A stretch of 64,000 nucleotides of DNA from Baekduia soli. Its GTDB lineage: Bacteria > Actinomycetota > Thermoleophilia > Solirubrobacterales > Solirubrobacteraceae. Where the stretch lies: the NCBI RefSeq assembly GCF_007970665.1, contig NZ_CP042430.1:3968001-4032000 (forward strand), in the 5' to 3' direction. Under the pieces are notes generated by a model. The model was not told the DNA's origin, did no database searches, and saw only the letters and a program-made list of their open reading frames with translations. Of the stretch, positions 33,465 to 41,588 are shown one piece after another; the first letter of the stretch is position 1; the number at the start of each line of letters is the position of its first letter. Made by a program: the position numbers and the translations under genes.

Positions 33465-34484
33465 ATGCAACGCGTCTACCTCCCGGACATCGAGTCGGCC
33501 GAGCGCATGCGCGCGCGCCGGCTCCTGGAGGACCGGGGCTTCGACGTCCGCGTGGGCGACGCGTTCGCCGCCTCCGAGCAGGAGGTCCTGGCGGGCATCG
33601 GGGACGCCGAGGCCGTCTGCGTCGCCCTGGGCCGGGTCACGGCCGCGGTCATGGACGGCGCCCCCGAGCTGCGCCTCGTCGTCAAGACGGGCATCGGGGT
33701 CGACAACATCGACGTCGCCGCGGCGCGCGAGCGCAACCTGCCCGTCCTGCGCATGGGCCGGGTCAACTCCTTCGGGCCCGCCGAGTGGGTCATCGGCGCG
33801 GCCATCGCGCACCTGCGGCGCTTCTCGGCGATGGACGCCGCGGTGCGCCGCGGCGAGTGGGGCGACCTGCGCCAGGGCGCCTCGGGGCTGCTGCCGGCGC
33901 TGACCGGGCGCACGCTGGGGATCGCGGGCCTGGGCGCCATCGGCCAGTACCTCGCGACGCTGGGCCGCGCCCACGGCATGGAGGTCATCGCCCACGACCC
34001 CTACCTTCCCGCGGAGGCCGCCGGGCGGGTGGGCGCGCGGCTGGTCTCGCGCGAGGACCTGTTCGCCCAGGCCGACGTGCTGTCGATGAACATGGTCCTG
34101 ACCGACGAGACCCACCACTTCGTCTCGACGGACGAGCTTGCCCGGATGAAGCCCACCGCGCTGCTGGCCAACTGCTCGCGCGGCCCGGTCGTCGACGAGG
34201 CCGCGCTGGCGGCCGCCCTGCGCGACGGGGTCATCGCCGGCGCGGTCATCGACGTCTTCGAGGTCGAGCCGCCGTCGGCCGACAACCCGCTCTTCGCGCT
34301 GGAGCAGGTGCTGCTGACACCACACCTGGCCGGCTGCACCGACCACGGCTACCAGGAGATCGGGGCGCTGACGGCCGAGCTGGTGGACCGCTTCGCCCAC
34401 GGGCGCCCGGTCCCGCGCTCGTCGGTGGTCGTCGAGGGCGAGGGCCTGCTCGTGCAGGACGACGCCCCGGCGCCGGCGGCGTGA
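33465..34484 (+). CDS. D-isomer 2-hydroxyacid dehydrogenase family protein
   Basis: This 339-residue NAD-binding protein has LVVKTGIGVDNIDVAAARER (about residues 66-85) and GRTLGIAGLGAIGQYLATLG (about 146-165). The catalytic Arg region is NCSRGPVVDEAALAAAL and the catalytic His is in LTPHLAGCTDHGY. It interconverts 2-ketoacids and D-2-hydroxyacids; phosphoglycerate dehydrogenase-like and glyoxylate reductase-like members cannot be told apart here. It is the second gene of the flavoprotein operon. Confidence 0.88.
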   Translation: MQRVYLPDIESAERMRARRLLEDRGFDVRVGDAFAASEQEVLAGIGDAEAVCVALGRVTAAVMDGAPELRLVVKTGIGVDNIDVAAARERNLPVLRMGRVNSFGPAEWVIGAAIAHLRRFSAMDAAVRRGEWGDLRQGASGLLPALTGRTLGIAGLGAIGQYLATLGRAHGMEVIAHDPYLPAEAAGRVGARLVSREDLFAQADVLSMNMVLTDETHHFVSTDELARMKPTALLANCSRGPVVDEAALAAALRDGVIAGAVIDVFEVEPPSADNPLFALEQVLLTPHLAGCTDHGYQEIGALTAELVDRFAHGRPVPRSSVVVEGEGLLVQDDAPAPAA

Positions 34485-34497
34485 GCGCCGCCCGCGC

Positions 34498-35349
34498 TCA
34501 GTCCTCCCAGCCGGCCCGCACGGTGTTGGTCAGCTCCCCGATGCGGTCGACGCCGACGGTGACCGTGTCCCCCGGCGCCAGGAAGACCGGCGGGTCCTTG
34601 ACGTAGCCGACGCCGGCCGGGGTCCCGGTGGAGACGGTGTCGCCGGGCTCGAGCGTGATGTGGCGCGTGATCCGGGCCAGGATGTCCGGGATCGAGAAGA
34701 TGAAGTTGTCGGTCGACGAGCGCTGGCGCTCCTCGCCGTTGACCGTCGTCCAGATCCCGAGCCCGGCGGGGTCGGGGATCTCGTCGGTGAGCACGATGTC
34801 GGGGCCCATCGGGCAGAACGTGTCGAAGCCCTTGCCCCAGATGAGCTGACTGTCGGTGGCCTGGATGACCCGCTCGGTGACGTCGTTGACGATCGTGTAG
34901 CCGAAGACGTGGTCCAGGGCGTCGGCCTCCGTGAGGTGCTTGGCACGGCGGCCGATGACGACGAGCAGCTCGACCTCGTAGTCGACCTTGTTCTCGGGGC
35001 CGGGGATGACGATCGCCTCGCCCGGGCCGATGATCGCCGACGGAAGCTTGGCGAACAGGAACGGGTCGGCGGTCATCGTCCACGGCGGCGGGAGCTCGTC
35101 GACGTGGTCGTGGTAGTTGACGCCGACGAAGACCTGCTTGCCCGGGCGGCGCAGCGGCGCCAGACGACGCGCGCCCTGCGGCGGCCCGCCTCCGGGGGTC
35201 GCGCCCGCGGCCGCGTCGGCGATCCGCTGCGCGGCGGTGCCGTCGCGCAGCAGCTCCACGAGGTCCACCGTCCCCAGCGACGCGGCCGCGTCGCCGTCGT
35301 GGACGTAGAGCGTCGGCTCGCCGTCGACCTCGTAGACCCCTACCCGCAT
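34498..35349 (-). CDS. fumarylacetoacetate hydrolase-family protein
   Basis: This 283-residue protein has an N-terminal FAH_N-like region and the catalytic core with VFVGVNYHDHVDE (about residues 71-83), the metal site DYEVELLVVIGRRAKHL (about 122-138) and TPAGVGYVKDPPVFLAPGDT. The family hydrolyses, decarboxylates or tautomerises oxo-acids from aromatic and sugar-acid catabolism. It is convergent with the hydroxyacid dehydrogenase gene, and GAGGAGA precedes its ATG. The three enzymes plus the LuxR gene look like one catabolic island, though the FAH gene has its own promoter. Confidence 0.88.
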   Translation of the reverse strand: MRVGVYEVDGEPTLYVHDGDAAASLGTVDLVELLRDGTAAQRIADAAAGATPGGGPPQGARRLAPLRRPGKQVFVGVNYHDHVDELPPPWTMTADPFLFAKLPSAIIGPGEAIVIPGPENKVDYEVELLVVIGRRAKHLTEADALDHVFGYTIVNDVTERVIQATDSQLIWGKGFDTFCPMGPDIVLTDEIPDPAGLGIWTTVNGEERQRSSTDNFIFSIPDILARITRHITLEPGDTVSTGTPAGVGYVKDPPVFLAPGDTVTVGVDRIGELTNTVRAGWED

Positions 35350-35474
35350 GCGCCCGTCTCCTCGTGCTCGACCGGGCTCGACCCTACCCGATCGCGGGCG
35401 GCCCCCGGCGTCTTGACCGCGCCCCCGCGGTCGGATGTGCCGGCCACCTCCAACGACCCAGGGAGCACCACGAA

Positions 35475-35709
35475 GCGCCTGTCGACACGACCGACACGGG
35501 CGCGGCCGGCGACATCGTCGGCGACGTGCAGACCTTCGCCGACGACGTCTTCGACGCCGAGGACGCCACGAAGGTCGGCACCACCAGGGCCACTGCATCG
35601 GCGTCGTGGCCGGCGCGTCGCACGAGTGCAACTGGACGACGCTGCTGCCCGGGGCCAACTCGTGGTGCAGGGCCGGTTCTACGCGTTCACGTTCCACGTC
35701 TCGCGCTGA
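35475..35709 (+). pseudogene. allene-oxide-cyclase/dirigent-like barrel protein, broken and shortened
   Basis: Three frames in order give GDIVGDVQTFADDVFDAEDA, then QGHCIGVVAGASHECNWTTL, then GQLVVQGRFYAFTFHVSR and a TGA at 35709. Each join needs one extra base: a G in ACC(G)ACCAG near 35583 and one in the GGGG run near 35653. The pieces follow the strand order of small secreted AOC-like barrels, but about 30 residues between FY and the last strand are absent and no start is clear. It is therefore a degenerate gene even if the single-base breaks are sequencing errors. A seven-base hairpin (35415-35432) lies upstream. Confidence 0.6.
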
Positions 35710-35734
35710 GGCACGGATCGCGCCCGCCCGCCGC

Positions 35735-36097
35735 TCAGGGCCTGGGCGGCGGCCGCCGGCGGGAGCGCCGCGGGGTGCTGCCGTCCTCGCCCACCGGGCC
35801 GAGCGAGACCGACAGCAGCCGCGCCGCCTCCTCCTCGCCGACGCGCGCGACGAGCCAGTCGCGCGTGGCGACCGACGCCGCGGCGGCGCGCTGTCGCAGG
35901 TCGGCGTCGGGATGGCGGACGGCCGTGAGGTCGGCGCCCACGAGCAGCGCGGCGGCGACCTCGTCGTCGCCGCGCGTGTCGCCGCGCTCGCGGGCCAGGG
36001 CGAGCATGCCCGGGACGTCGACGGCCGCGACCTGGGCGTCGGTCGGCTGCGGCGTCTCGTGCCGCCGGGCCCCGAACAGGCGCGAGAGGGCGCTCAT
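35735..36097 (-). CDS. uncharacterised 120-residue protein
   Basis: It starts MSALSRLFGARRHETPQPTD and continues as helices rich in Ala, Arg and acidic residues, ending with a basic Arg/Pro tail. There are no signal peptide, membrane segment or motif I can name. Its ATG overlaps the stop of the upstream alpha/beta-hydrolase gene (ATGA), which supports it being translated. Confidence 0.6.
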   Translation of the reverse strand: MSALSRLFGARRHETPQPTDAQVAAVDVPGMLALARERGDTRGDDEVAAALLVGADLTAVRHPDADLRQRAAAASVATRDWLVARVGEEEAARLLSVSLGPVGEDGSTPRRSRRRPPPRP

Positions 36098-36813
36098 CCG
36101 TCCACGGTAGCCCGCCGGGCGGGCGGGGCGGCGGGCACACCACCGGCCGCCACGATGGCGGCGGTCAGCGCCTCGGGCGCGCTGAGCGCATTGAGGTGGC
36201 CGCCGGGCAGCGGCGTGACCTCGAGGCCCAGGCGCTCGAGCGCGACGCGGCGCTGGAACGCGAGCGGGAAGAACCGGTCCTCGCGGCCGGCCAGCACGGT
36301 CGTCGGCACGTCGGGCCAGCGCGCGAACGCGCAGGGCTGCCCGAAGGCGATGTCGGCCTCGTCGTGGTCCTGCTCGTCGCCCGTGGCCTGCACGTCGGCG
36401 GGCACGTCGTGCAGGAAGTAGGTGTCGAGGTCGGTGGCCTCCGGCCAGCCGCCGGCGCGGGCGGCGGCCCGGCGGGCCGTCTCGGAGTCCGTGGCGTCCC
36501 ACCAGTCGCCGGCCGCCTCGCCGGGCAGCGGGATCATGGCGTTGACGAGGACGAGCGCGCGCGGGGCGATCACCTCGCAGGCGGGCAGCGCGAAGAACGC
36601 CCCCATCGACTGGGCGACGAGGACGATGTCGTCGCGACCCCCGGCGGCGGCGGTGATGTGCTCGGCGTACTCGGGCAGGCCGGCGGCTGGATCGGCGCCC
36701 GGCAGGTCGACGGCGACCGCGTCGTGCCCGCCGGCGTGCAGCAGCGCGGCGACGCGCTGCCAGTACCAGGTGGCCGCGCCGCCCGCGCCCGGGACGAGGA
36801 GATGGGTGCTCAT
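36094..36813 (-). CDS. alpha/beta hydrolase
   Basis: This 239-residue protein has the oxyanion-hole start HLLVPGAGGAATWYWQRV (about residues 4-21), the nucleophile elbow VAQSMGAFFALPACE (Ser at about 78), a late Asp in VLAGREDRFFPLAFQ and the His in LPGGHLNALSAPEALT. It resembles plant-type esterases (EstC/MES-like) widespread in soil bacteria. The substrate is unknown. Stop and start overlap with the downstream small gene. Confidence 0.87.
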   Translation of the reverse strand: MSTHLLVPGAGGAATWYWQRVAALLHAGGHDAVAVDLPGADPAAGLPEYAEHITAAAGGRDDIVLVAQSMGAFFALPACEVIAPRALVLVNAMIPLPGEAAGDWWDATDSETARRAAARAGGWPEATDLDTYFLHDVPADVQATGDEQDHDEADIAFGQPCAFARWPDVPTTVLAGREDRFFPLAFQRRVALERLGLEVTPLPGGHLNALSAPEALTAAIVAAGGVPAAPPARRATVDG

Positions 36814-36856
36814 GGCCCAAGGACGACGCCTGCGCCACGGACTCATCGGCCGCCGA

Positions 36857-36862
36857 TATCGT
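36857..36862 (+). promoter_or_regulatory. -10-like box TATCGT deciding the MmcQ/YjbR start
   Basis: TATCGT lies seven bases before GTG 36870. It favours that codon over the GTG at 36861, which lies inside the box. Confidence 0.45.
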
Positions 36863-36869
36863 GGCGACC

Positions 36870-37265
36870 GTGGCCGACTGGGACGACGTGGGGCGCCTGG
36901 CTCTCGAGCTCCCGGGGGCGCAGGCGGACCCGGGCGGACGCGACTGGCGGGTGCGGGGCAGGAGCTTCGTGTGGGAGCGCCCGCTGCGCCGGGCCGACCT
37001 CGAGGCTCTGGGGGCCGCCGCGCCGGACGGGCCGATCCTCGGCGCCCGGGTGGAGCACGCCGGCGCCAAGGAGGCGCTGCTGGCCGACGATCCGAGCGTC
37101 TGCTTCACCGTGCCGCACTTCGACGGCTACCCGGCGATCCTCGTGCGCCTGGAGCGCATCGGCGTCGACGAGCTGCGCGAGCTGGTGACCGAGGCGTGGC
37201 TGACGCGGGCCGGCAGGCGAGCCGCCCGCGCGTTCCTCGAGCAGCGCCGCGGGAGCTCGGGCTGA
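36870..37265 (+). CDS. MmcQ/YjbR-family protein
   Basis: This 131-residue protein starts MADWDDVGRLALELPGA, the normal family start, followed by RDWRVRGRSFVWERPL, VCFTVPHFDGYPAILVRL and DELRELVTEAWLTRA. The family has a double-wing fold similar to CyaY; its function is not established. It precedes the methyltransferase gene by 11 bases. Confidence 0.85.
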   Translation: MADWDDVGRLALELPGAQADPGGRDWRVRGRSFVWERPLRRADLEALGAAAPDGPILGARVEHAGAKEALLADDPSVCFTVPHFDGYPAILVRLERIGVDELRELVTEAWLTRAGRRAARAFLEQRRGSSG

Positions 37266-37276
37266 GCGGGGCGCCG

Positions 37277-38044
37277 GTGCCCGGCGACCTCGCCGGGCTG
37301 ACCACGCTGCTGGAGGGCGCCGGGTTCGTGGCCGCGGGCGAGGAGGCCGAGGAGCTGCTGGTCGCCGCCGGCGGCGACCACGCGTGCCTCGCCGCGCTCG
37401 TGGCGCGGCGCCTGACGGGCGAGCCGCTGGCGTGGATCACCGGCACCGTCGTGTTCTGCGACCTGGTCCTCCGGGTCGACCCGGGCGTCTACGTCCCGCG
37501 CTGGCAGACCGAGCCGCTCGCACTGCGCGCCGCCCGGCGGCTGCCCGCCGACGGGACGGCGATCGACCTGTGCACGGGCGCGGGCGCCGTCGCGCGCACG
37601 CTCACCGACCGCCGCCCCGGGGCGCGCGTCGTGGCCTGCGACGTCGACGAGCGCGCGGTGGCGTGCGCCCGCTCCAACGGCGTCGACGCCCTGCACGGCG
37701 ACCTGTTCGACGCGCTGCCCGCGGCACTCCTGGGCACGGCCGACGTCGTCGTCGCCGTCGTGCCCTACGTCCCCACCCCCGAGCTCGCCCTGCTGCAGCG
37801 CGACACCTTCACGTTCGAGTCGGCCCGCTCCTACGACGGCGGGGCCGACGGGACCGACGTGCTGCGCCGCGTGCTGGCCGGCGCCCCGCGCTTCCTGCGC
37901 CGCGGGGGCGCCCTGCTGCTCGAGCTGGGCGGCGACCAGGCCGACATCCTGGCCGGCGACCTGGCGCGGCTGGGCTACGCCGACGTCGTGGTCCTCGCCG
38001 ACGAGGACGGCGACGTGCGCGGCATCGAGGCGACGCTGGCCTGA
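37277..38044 (+). CDS. PrmC/HemK-related methyltransferase lacking the NPPY asparagine
   Basis: This 255-residue protein has the PrmC-like helical N-domain (about residues 1-85, ending RLTGEPLAWITGT). A Rossmann methyltransferase follows with AIDLCTGAGAVARTL (about 96-110) and VVACDVDERAV. Where PrmC has NPPY, this reads VVPYVPTPE, so the Asn that contacts the target amide is missing. It probably belongs to the PrmC-related actinobacterial group (which I recall with NAPY) and may have lost or changed activity. The GTG start is the only one near the family N-terminus. Confidence 0.8.
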   Translation: MPGDLAGLTTLLEGAGFVAAGEEAEELLVAAGGDHACLAALVARRLTGEPLAWITGTVVFCDLVLRVDPGVYVPRWQTEPLALRAARRLPADGTAIDLCTGAGAVARTLTDRRPGARVVACDVDERAVACARSNGVDALHGDLFDALPAALLGTADVVVAVVPYVPTPELALLQRDTFTFESARSYDGGADGTDVLRRVLAGAPRFLRRGGALLLELGGDQADILAGDLARLGYADVVVLADEDGDVRGIEATLA

Positions 38045-38107
38045 GCGGTCGCCCGCCGCGGCGGTCAGGGGCGCCGGCCACGGCGGCCAGCTCGGCCTCG
38101 GCCTCGG

Positions 38108-38773
38108 TCATCGCGTGCCCGTGCCGGCCACGAGGATCGCCAGGCCCGTCCCCGCGACCCCGAGCAGGGACTGCAGCGCGACGGTGACCGCCCCGACGGC
38201 CGTGACCACGAGCGCGCCGAGCAGGGCCGGCCCCAGCCACGGGCCCGGGAGGTCGCCGATGCCCTTGGCGACGAGCGTCCCGCCAATCCCGGCCACGAGC
38301 CCGACGGTCGCCCGCGCGCCCAGCCGCAGCGCGGTCTGGGGGCGCCCGATCCGGGTGCCGAACGTCAGGCCGAACAGGGTCGCGCCGAGGTAGCCGGCGA
38401 TGACCCAGCCCACGACGGTGTAGAAGCTCACCAGCCCGAGGCCGTCGGCGGCGATCGAGATCTCGTGCGCGGCTGGGGCGTGCAGGGCGCCGGCGTAGGA
38501 GGAGCGCAAGAGCGAGAGCAGGCCGGCGAGCCGGTGGCCCACCGCGCCGCCGGCCACGACGCCGCGCTCGCGCGGGTCGCCCCGGCGCACCGGGCCCATC
38601 TCGATCGTGGACCGCCGCCCGTCGCCGCAGACCTCCAGGGCCGAGTGGTACAGGTCGAGGGCGGGCCGGTGCTCGCGCCAGGCCACCAGCCGCTCGTAGA
38701 CCCGTCCGTTGAGCCGGACGGAGTGGCCGCCCGCGCCGAGCGGCAGCCAGTACAGGTCCACGGCGGCGGGCAC
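38108..38773 (-). CDS. chimeric ORF: DLYW-domain start joined to the middle of a YhgE-like membrane protein
   Basis: Residues 1 to about 85 (VDLYWLPLGAGGHSVRLNGR, LYHSALEVCGDGRRSTIEMG) are the start of a soluble actinobacterial domain. From about 88 the sequence changes to YAGALHAPAAHEISIAADGL, GLVSFYTVVGWVIAGYLGAT and four or five more membrane segments, as in the C-terminal half of YhgE/Pip-type membrane proteins. It then stops early. The frame is continuous. I think an old deletion fused two genes. TAGGGT lies six bases before the GTG, so it may still be expressed. Confidence 0.6.
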   Translation of the reverse strand: MPAAVDLYWLPLGAGGHSVRLNGRVYERLVAWREHRPALDLYHSALEVCGDGRRSTIEMGPVRRGDPRERGVVAGGAVGHRLAGLLSLLRSSYAGALHAPAAHEISIAADGLGLVSFYTVVGWVIAGYLGATLFGLTFGTRIGRPQTALRLGARATVGLVAGIGGTLVAKGIGDLPGPWLGPALLGALVVTAVGAVTVALQSLLGVAGTGLAILVAGTGTR

Positions 38774-38779
38774 GTGGCC

Positions 38780-38804
38780 ACCCTACGGCGCGGCGGGGTA
38801 GCCT
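38780..38804. promoter_or_regulatory. divergent leaderless promoter boxes
   Basis: TAGGGT (38785-38780, minus) is six bases before GTG 38773, and TAGCCT (38799-38804, plus) is six bases before ATG 38811. Confidence 0.55.
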
Positions 38805-38810
38805 CGGCCC

Positions 38811-39005
38811 ATGTGCCCGATCCCCGGTGAGCCGCTGGAGCCCAAGCCGCAGGAGCTGACGACGAGCGACGGGCGCCGCTACAAGCTGAAGATCCCCGGG
38901 CTCCCGCCGCCGGCCCGGCCGCGCGGCGGCGAGGAGCGGGGCGTCGAGGAGCCGCCCCGCGACGACCCGCGGCCGCCGGTCAACCCGGGGCACGCGGGCT
39001 TCTGA
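38811..39005 (+). CDS. small Pro-rich protein of unknown function
   Basis: This 64-residue protein reads MCPIPGEPLEPKPQELTTSD, then RRYKLKIPGLPPPARPRGG, and ends in PPVNPGHAGF. It is hydrophilic and Pro-rich, without a signal peptide. The TAGCCT box six bases before the ATG supports expression. The last 26 bases overlap the convergent SRPBCC gene. Confidence 0.5.
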   Translation: MCPIPGEPLEPKPQELTTSDGRRYKLKIPGLPPPARPRGGEERGVEEPPRDDPRPPVNPGHAGF

Positions 39006-39426
39006 GACGCCCCCAGGCGCCGGCCGCCGCCTCGCTGAGGGCTCGCACCGCCTCCAGCTCGGTCTCGACGGTGGCCATCTGGCCCGCGACCGCCTCCTCC
39101 GGCGTAGCCCCGGGGAAGAGCAGCGTGAACAGCAGCTCGCTGCCCTGCTCGTTGGGGAGCACGCGCAGGAACGCGCCGCTCGGGGGATCGGCCGGGCGCA
39201 GGATGTCGACCGTCCCCAGCTCCCGCGCGACCCGCAGCCGGATGCGGAACTCGGCCGCCCCGCCGTCGACGAGCCACCCGTCCCCGTCGCGGCGCGCGGC
39301 GCGCGCGAACGCCGGCGCCCACTCGGGGAGCCGGCCGCCGTCGGCCACCACGCCGAGCACCGCCTCGGGCGGTGCGGCGATCGAGATGCTGCGGGTCTCG
39401 GCCCGCCCGGTCGTGAACGTATGCAC
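38980..39426 (-). CDS. SRPBCC-family protein divergent from MarR gene
   Basis: This 148-residue protein has the START-like pattern ISIAAPPEAVLGVVADGGRL (about residues 14-33), WAPAFARAARRDGDGWLVDG and VARELGTVDILRPADPP. It probably binds a hydrophobic ligand. Start GTG 39426, directly beside the palindrome at 39431-39456, so it is the likely target of the MarR regulator. Confidence 0.78.
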   Translation of the reverse strand: MHTFTTGRAETRSISIAAPPEAVLGVVADGGRLPEWAPAFARAARRDGDGWLVDGGAAEFRIRLRVARELGTVDILRPADPPSGAFLRVLPNEQGSELLFTLLFPGATPEEAVAGQMATVETELEAVRALSEAAAGAWGRLRSPRAPG

Positions 39427-39430
39427 GAAT

Positions 39431-39456
39431 AGATGATCTGCAGGAGCAGACTATCT
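39431..39456. promoter_or_regulatory. MarR-type operator between SRPBCC and MarR genes
   Basis: AGATGATCTGC (39431-39441) and GCAGACTATCT (39446-39456) are imperfect inverted repeats around AGGA. The site lies against both divergent starts. Confidence 0.65.
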
Positions 39457-39465
39457 GTCAAGGCG

Positions 39466-39471
39466 TAGAGT
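39466..39471 (+). promoter_or_regulatory. -10-like box TAGAGT for marR
   Basis: TAGAGT, seven bases before the ATG at 39479 and just beside the operator. Confidence 0.5.
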
Positions 39472-39478
39472 CCACCGG

Positions 39479-39895
39479 ATGGAGCGTGAGGACCTGGGCG
39501 CCCTGTTCGCGCGCATCACCCGCCGGCTCATCGAGGCCGAGCGGCCGCTGCTGGAGGCTCGCGGGCTGTCCATGTGGGGCTACGTCGTGCTGTCGCACCT
39601 GTCGCACCGGCCCGCCTCGACCCAGCTGGCCCTCGCCCGCGCCATCGGCTACGACAAGACCCGGCTCATCGGCGTGCTCGACGACCTCGAGCGCGACGGC
39701 CTCGTGACGCGCGTACCCGACCCCGCCGACCGGCGGGCCCGCATCGTCGAGCTCACCCCCGCCGGCCGCGACCGCCACCGCGACGCCCGCGACGACATCG
39801 GCGCGATGGAGGACGCCTTCCTCGGCGCGCTCAGCGACGGCCGCCGGGCCGCGCTGCGCCGGACGCTGGCGCAGCTGGCGGCCGAGGGCGAGTGA
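39479..39895 (+). CDS. MarR-family transcriptional regulator
   Basis: This 138-residue winged-helix protein has STQLALARAIGYDKTRLIGV (recognition helix region, about residues 47-66) and LVTRVPDPADRRARIVELTP (wing, about 75-94). It probably represses itself and the divergent SRPBCC gene through the palindrome in between, and is released by a small phenolic or lipophilic ligand (family knowledge). Confidence 0.9.
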   Translation: MEREDLGALFARITRRLIEAERPLLEARGLSMWGYVVLSHLSHRPASTQLALARAIGYDKTRLIGVLDDLERDGLVTRVPDPADRRARIVELTPAGRDRHRDARDDIGAMEDAFLGALSDGRRAALRRTLAQLAAEGE

Positions 39896-39899
39896 GCGC

Positions 39900-41528
39900 T
39901 CAGCAGGTCTTGGCCGGCAGCGTCTTGCCGACCGGCACGCAGCGGGTCTTCTCCGTGAACGGGTCGGCCGCGGCGCGGCGGATCGCGGAGGCGCTCTTGC
40001 CGTAGCGGCGCACGGTGCGCGACAGCACCTGCCCGACGTACCCGGGCTTGGTGATGGTGATGGAGAACGTGGCGCCGCGGCGCAGGCGCTTGTTGCGCAG
40101 GCCCGTCACCGTCACCTTGGTGCCCTTGACGGTGAGCTTCTTGAGCTTGGACTTGAGCTTGCACGTGGCGCAGGACACGCGGACCGTCGTGCCCGCCGGG
40201 ATCTCGCTGAGGACCGCGGAGGTGAGCGTCACGGCGCGCGAGCTCACGAGCCAGGACAGCCGTAGGTGGGCCTTGATGCGCTTGGCCGTCGCGGAGATCG
40301 GGGTGGCGATCGGCGTCGGCCCCGGCGCCCCGGGCAGGATCGTGGGAGGCGTGGGGGTGCCCGCCGGGTCCGGAGTGGTGTTGAGCAGGACGCTCAGGTT
40401 GGCCGTGTCCTCGTTCGCGCTGACGATGTCGGTCTTGCCGTCACCGTTGATGTCGGCCGCGTCGATGCGGGATGCCGCGCCGGCAGTCGGGAGCGGCGAG
40501 CTTGGATCGGGTGTGAAGCCACCCGCAGCATTTCGTAGGAGCACCGACACGTTGCGGGAGCCGTGGTTGGCGATCGCGATGTCGGGGCGGCCGTCATGGT
40601 TGAAGTCGGCTGCGACGACACCCCGCGGGTCGCTTCCGACGTCGAACGGCGTCCCGGCCTCCTCTGCGAATCCTCCGCTCGCCTTGCGCAGCAGGATCGA
40701 GACCTGGTTGATGTTGAACTTGGTCACCGCGAGATCCGGGCGCCCGTCGCCGTTGAAGTCGGCCGCGACGATGCCTCTGGAGTGGCCGGGCACCGTGATG
40801 TCGCCCTCGGAGGAGAAGTTGCCGCTCCCTTGGCCGAGCAGGACGCTCACCGAGTCAGAGACCAGGTTCGCGGTGGCGATATCGGGCTTACCGTCGCCGT
40901 TGAAGTCCGCGATCGTCAGGTCCTCGGGAGAGGCGCCCGTCGCGGGAGCAGGCCCGATGCCGAACGACCCGCCCACGCCGCGGACCAGGATCGAGACCTT
41001 GTTCGCAGACTCCTTCGTCGTGGCCAGATCGGGACGCCCGTCGCCCGTGAAATCCGCGGCGGCGACCGCCGTGCTGTGCCCCGCCACGGTGATGTCGCCC
41101 TCTGAGGTGAACCCGCCTCCGGGCTGGCGGAGCAGGCTGCTCACCGAGTCGGCGTTGTAGTTGCCGACGGCCAGGTCCGGTCGGCCGTCACCGTTGAAGT
41201 CGGCCACGGTCATCGCGTCCGGCAGCGTCCCGACGGCGAAGGGCGAACCGAACTCGCTGGCAAATCCCCCGGTCGGCTGGCGAAGGAGCACCGACACGTT
41301 GGCGGCGCCGTTGTTGACGTCGGCCAGGTCGGTGCGGCCGTCGGCGTTGAAGTCGGCCGCCACGACGTCCGCCGGCACGCTGCCCGCGCCGAACGGCGAC
41401 CCCACGTCCTGCGTGAACGAGGCGGACGCGGGTCCGGCCGCGGTCAGCGCGAGAGCCAGCCCGGTCCCCGCGATCGTGATCCGGCGCCGCGGTCGTGCCT
41501 GCCCCTGCCGACGGTCGTTGTGCCTCAT
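39900..41528 (-). CDS. secreted FG-GAP/VCBS seven-bladed beta-propeller protein
   Basis: This 542-residue protein has a signal peptide (about residues 1-37, ending ASAS). Seven repeats follow, each with a calcium-loop motif DFNGDGRPDLA or a close variant (DFNADGRTDLA, DFTGDGRPDLA, DFNHDGRPDIA, DINGDGKTDIV). After a Pro-rich linker at about 385 comes a C-terminal beta domain with a close Cys pair (SCATCKLKSK) and a final Cys. It is an extracellular protein, possibly for adhesion. The ATG at 41528 is used. The gene is convergent with marR (four-base gap). Confidence 0.87.
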   Translation of the reverse strand: MRHNDRRQGQARPRRRITIAGTGLALALTAAGPASASFTQDVGSPFGAGSVPADVVAADFNADGRTDLADVNNGAANVSVLLRQPTGGFASEFGSPFAVGTLPDAMTVADFNGDGRPDLAVGNYNADSVSSLLRQPGGGFTSEGDITVAGHSTAVAAADFTGDGRPDLATTKESANKVSILVRGVGGSFGIGPAPATGASPEDLTIADFNGDGKPDIATANLVSDSVSVLLGQGSGNFSSEGDITVPGHSRGIVAADFNGDGRPDLAVTKFNINQVSILLRKASGGFAEEAGTPFDVGSDPRGVVAADFNHDGRPDIAIANHGSRNVSVLLRNAAGGFTPDPSSPLPTAGAASRIDAADINGDGKTDIVSANEDTANLSVLLNTTPDPAGTPTPPTILPGAPGPTPIATPISATAKRIKAHLRLSWLVSSRAVTLTSAVLSEIPAGTTVRVSCATCKLKSKLKKLTVKGTKVTVTGLRNKRLRRGATFSITITKPGYVGQVLSRTVRRYGKSASAIRRAAADPFTEKTRCVPVGKTLPAKTC

Positions 41529-41588
41529 GCTCGCCAAGCATCTCCGGGCGGCGTCGCGAACGCAACCGATCCGACCGCTGCGGTCCGC

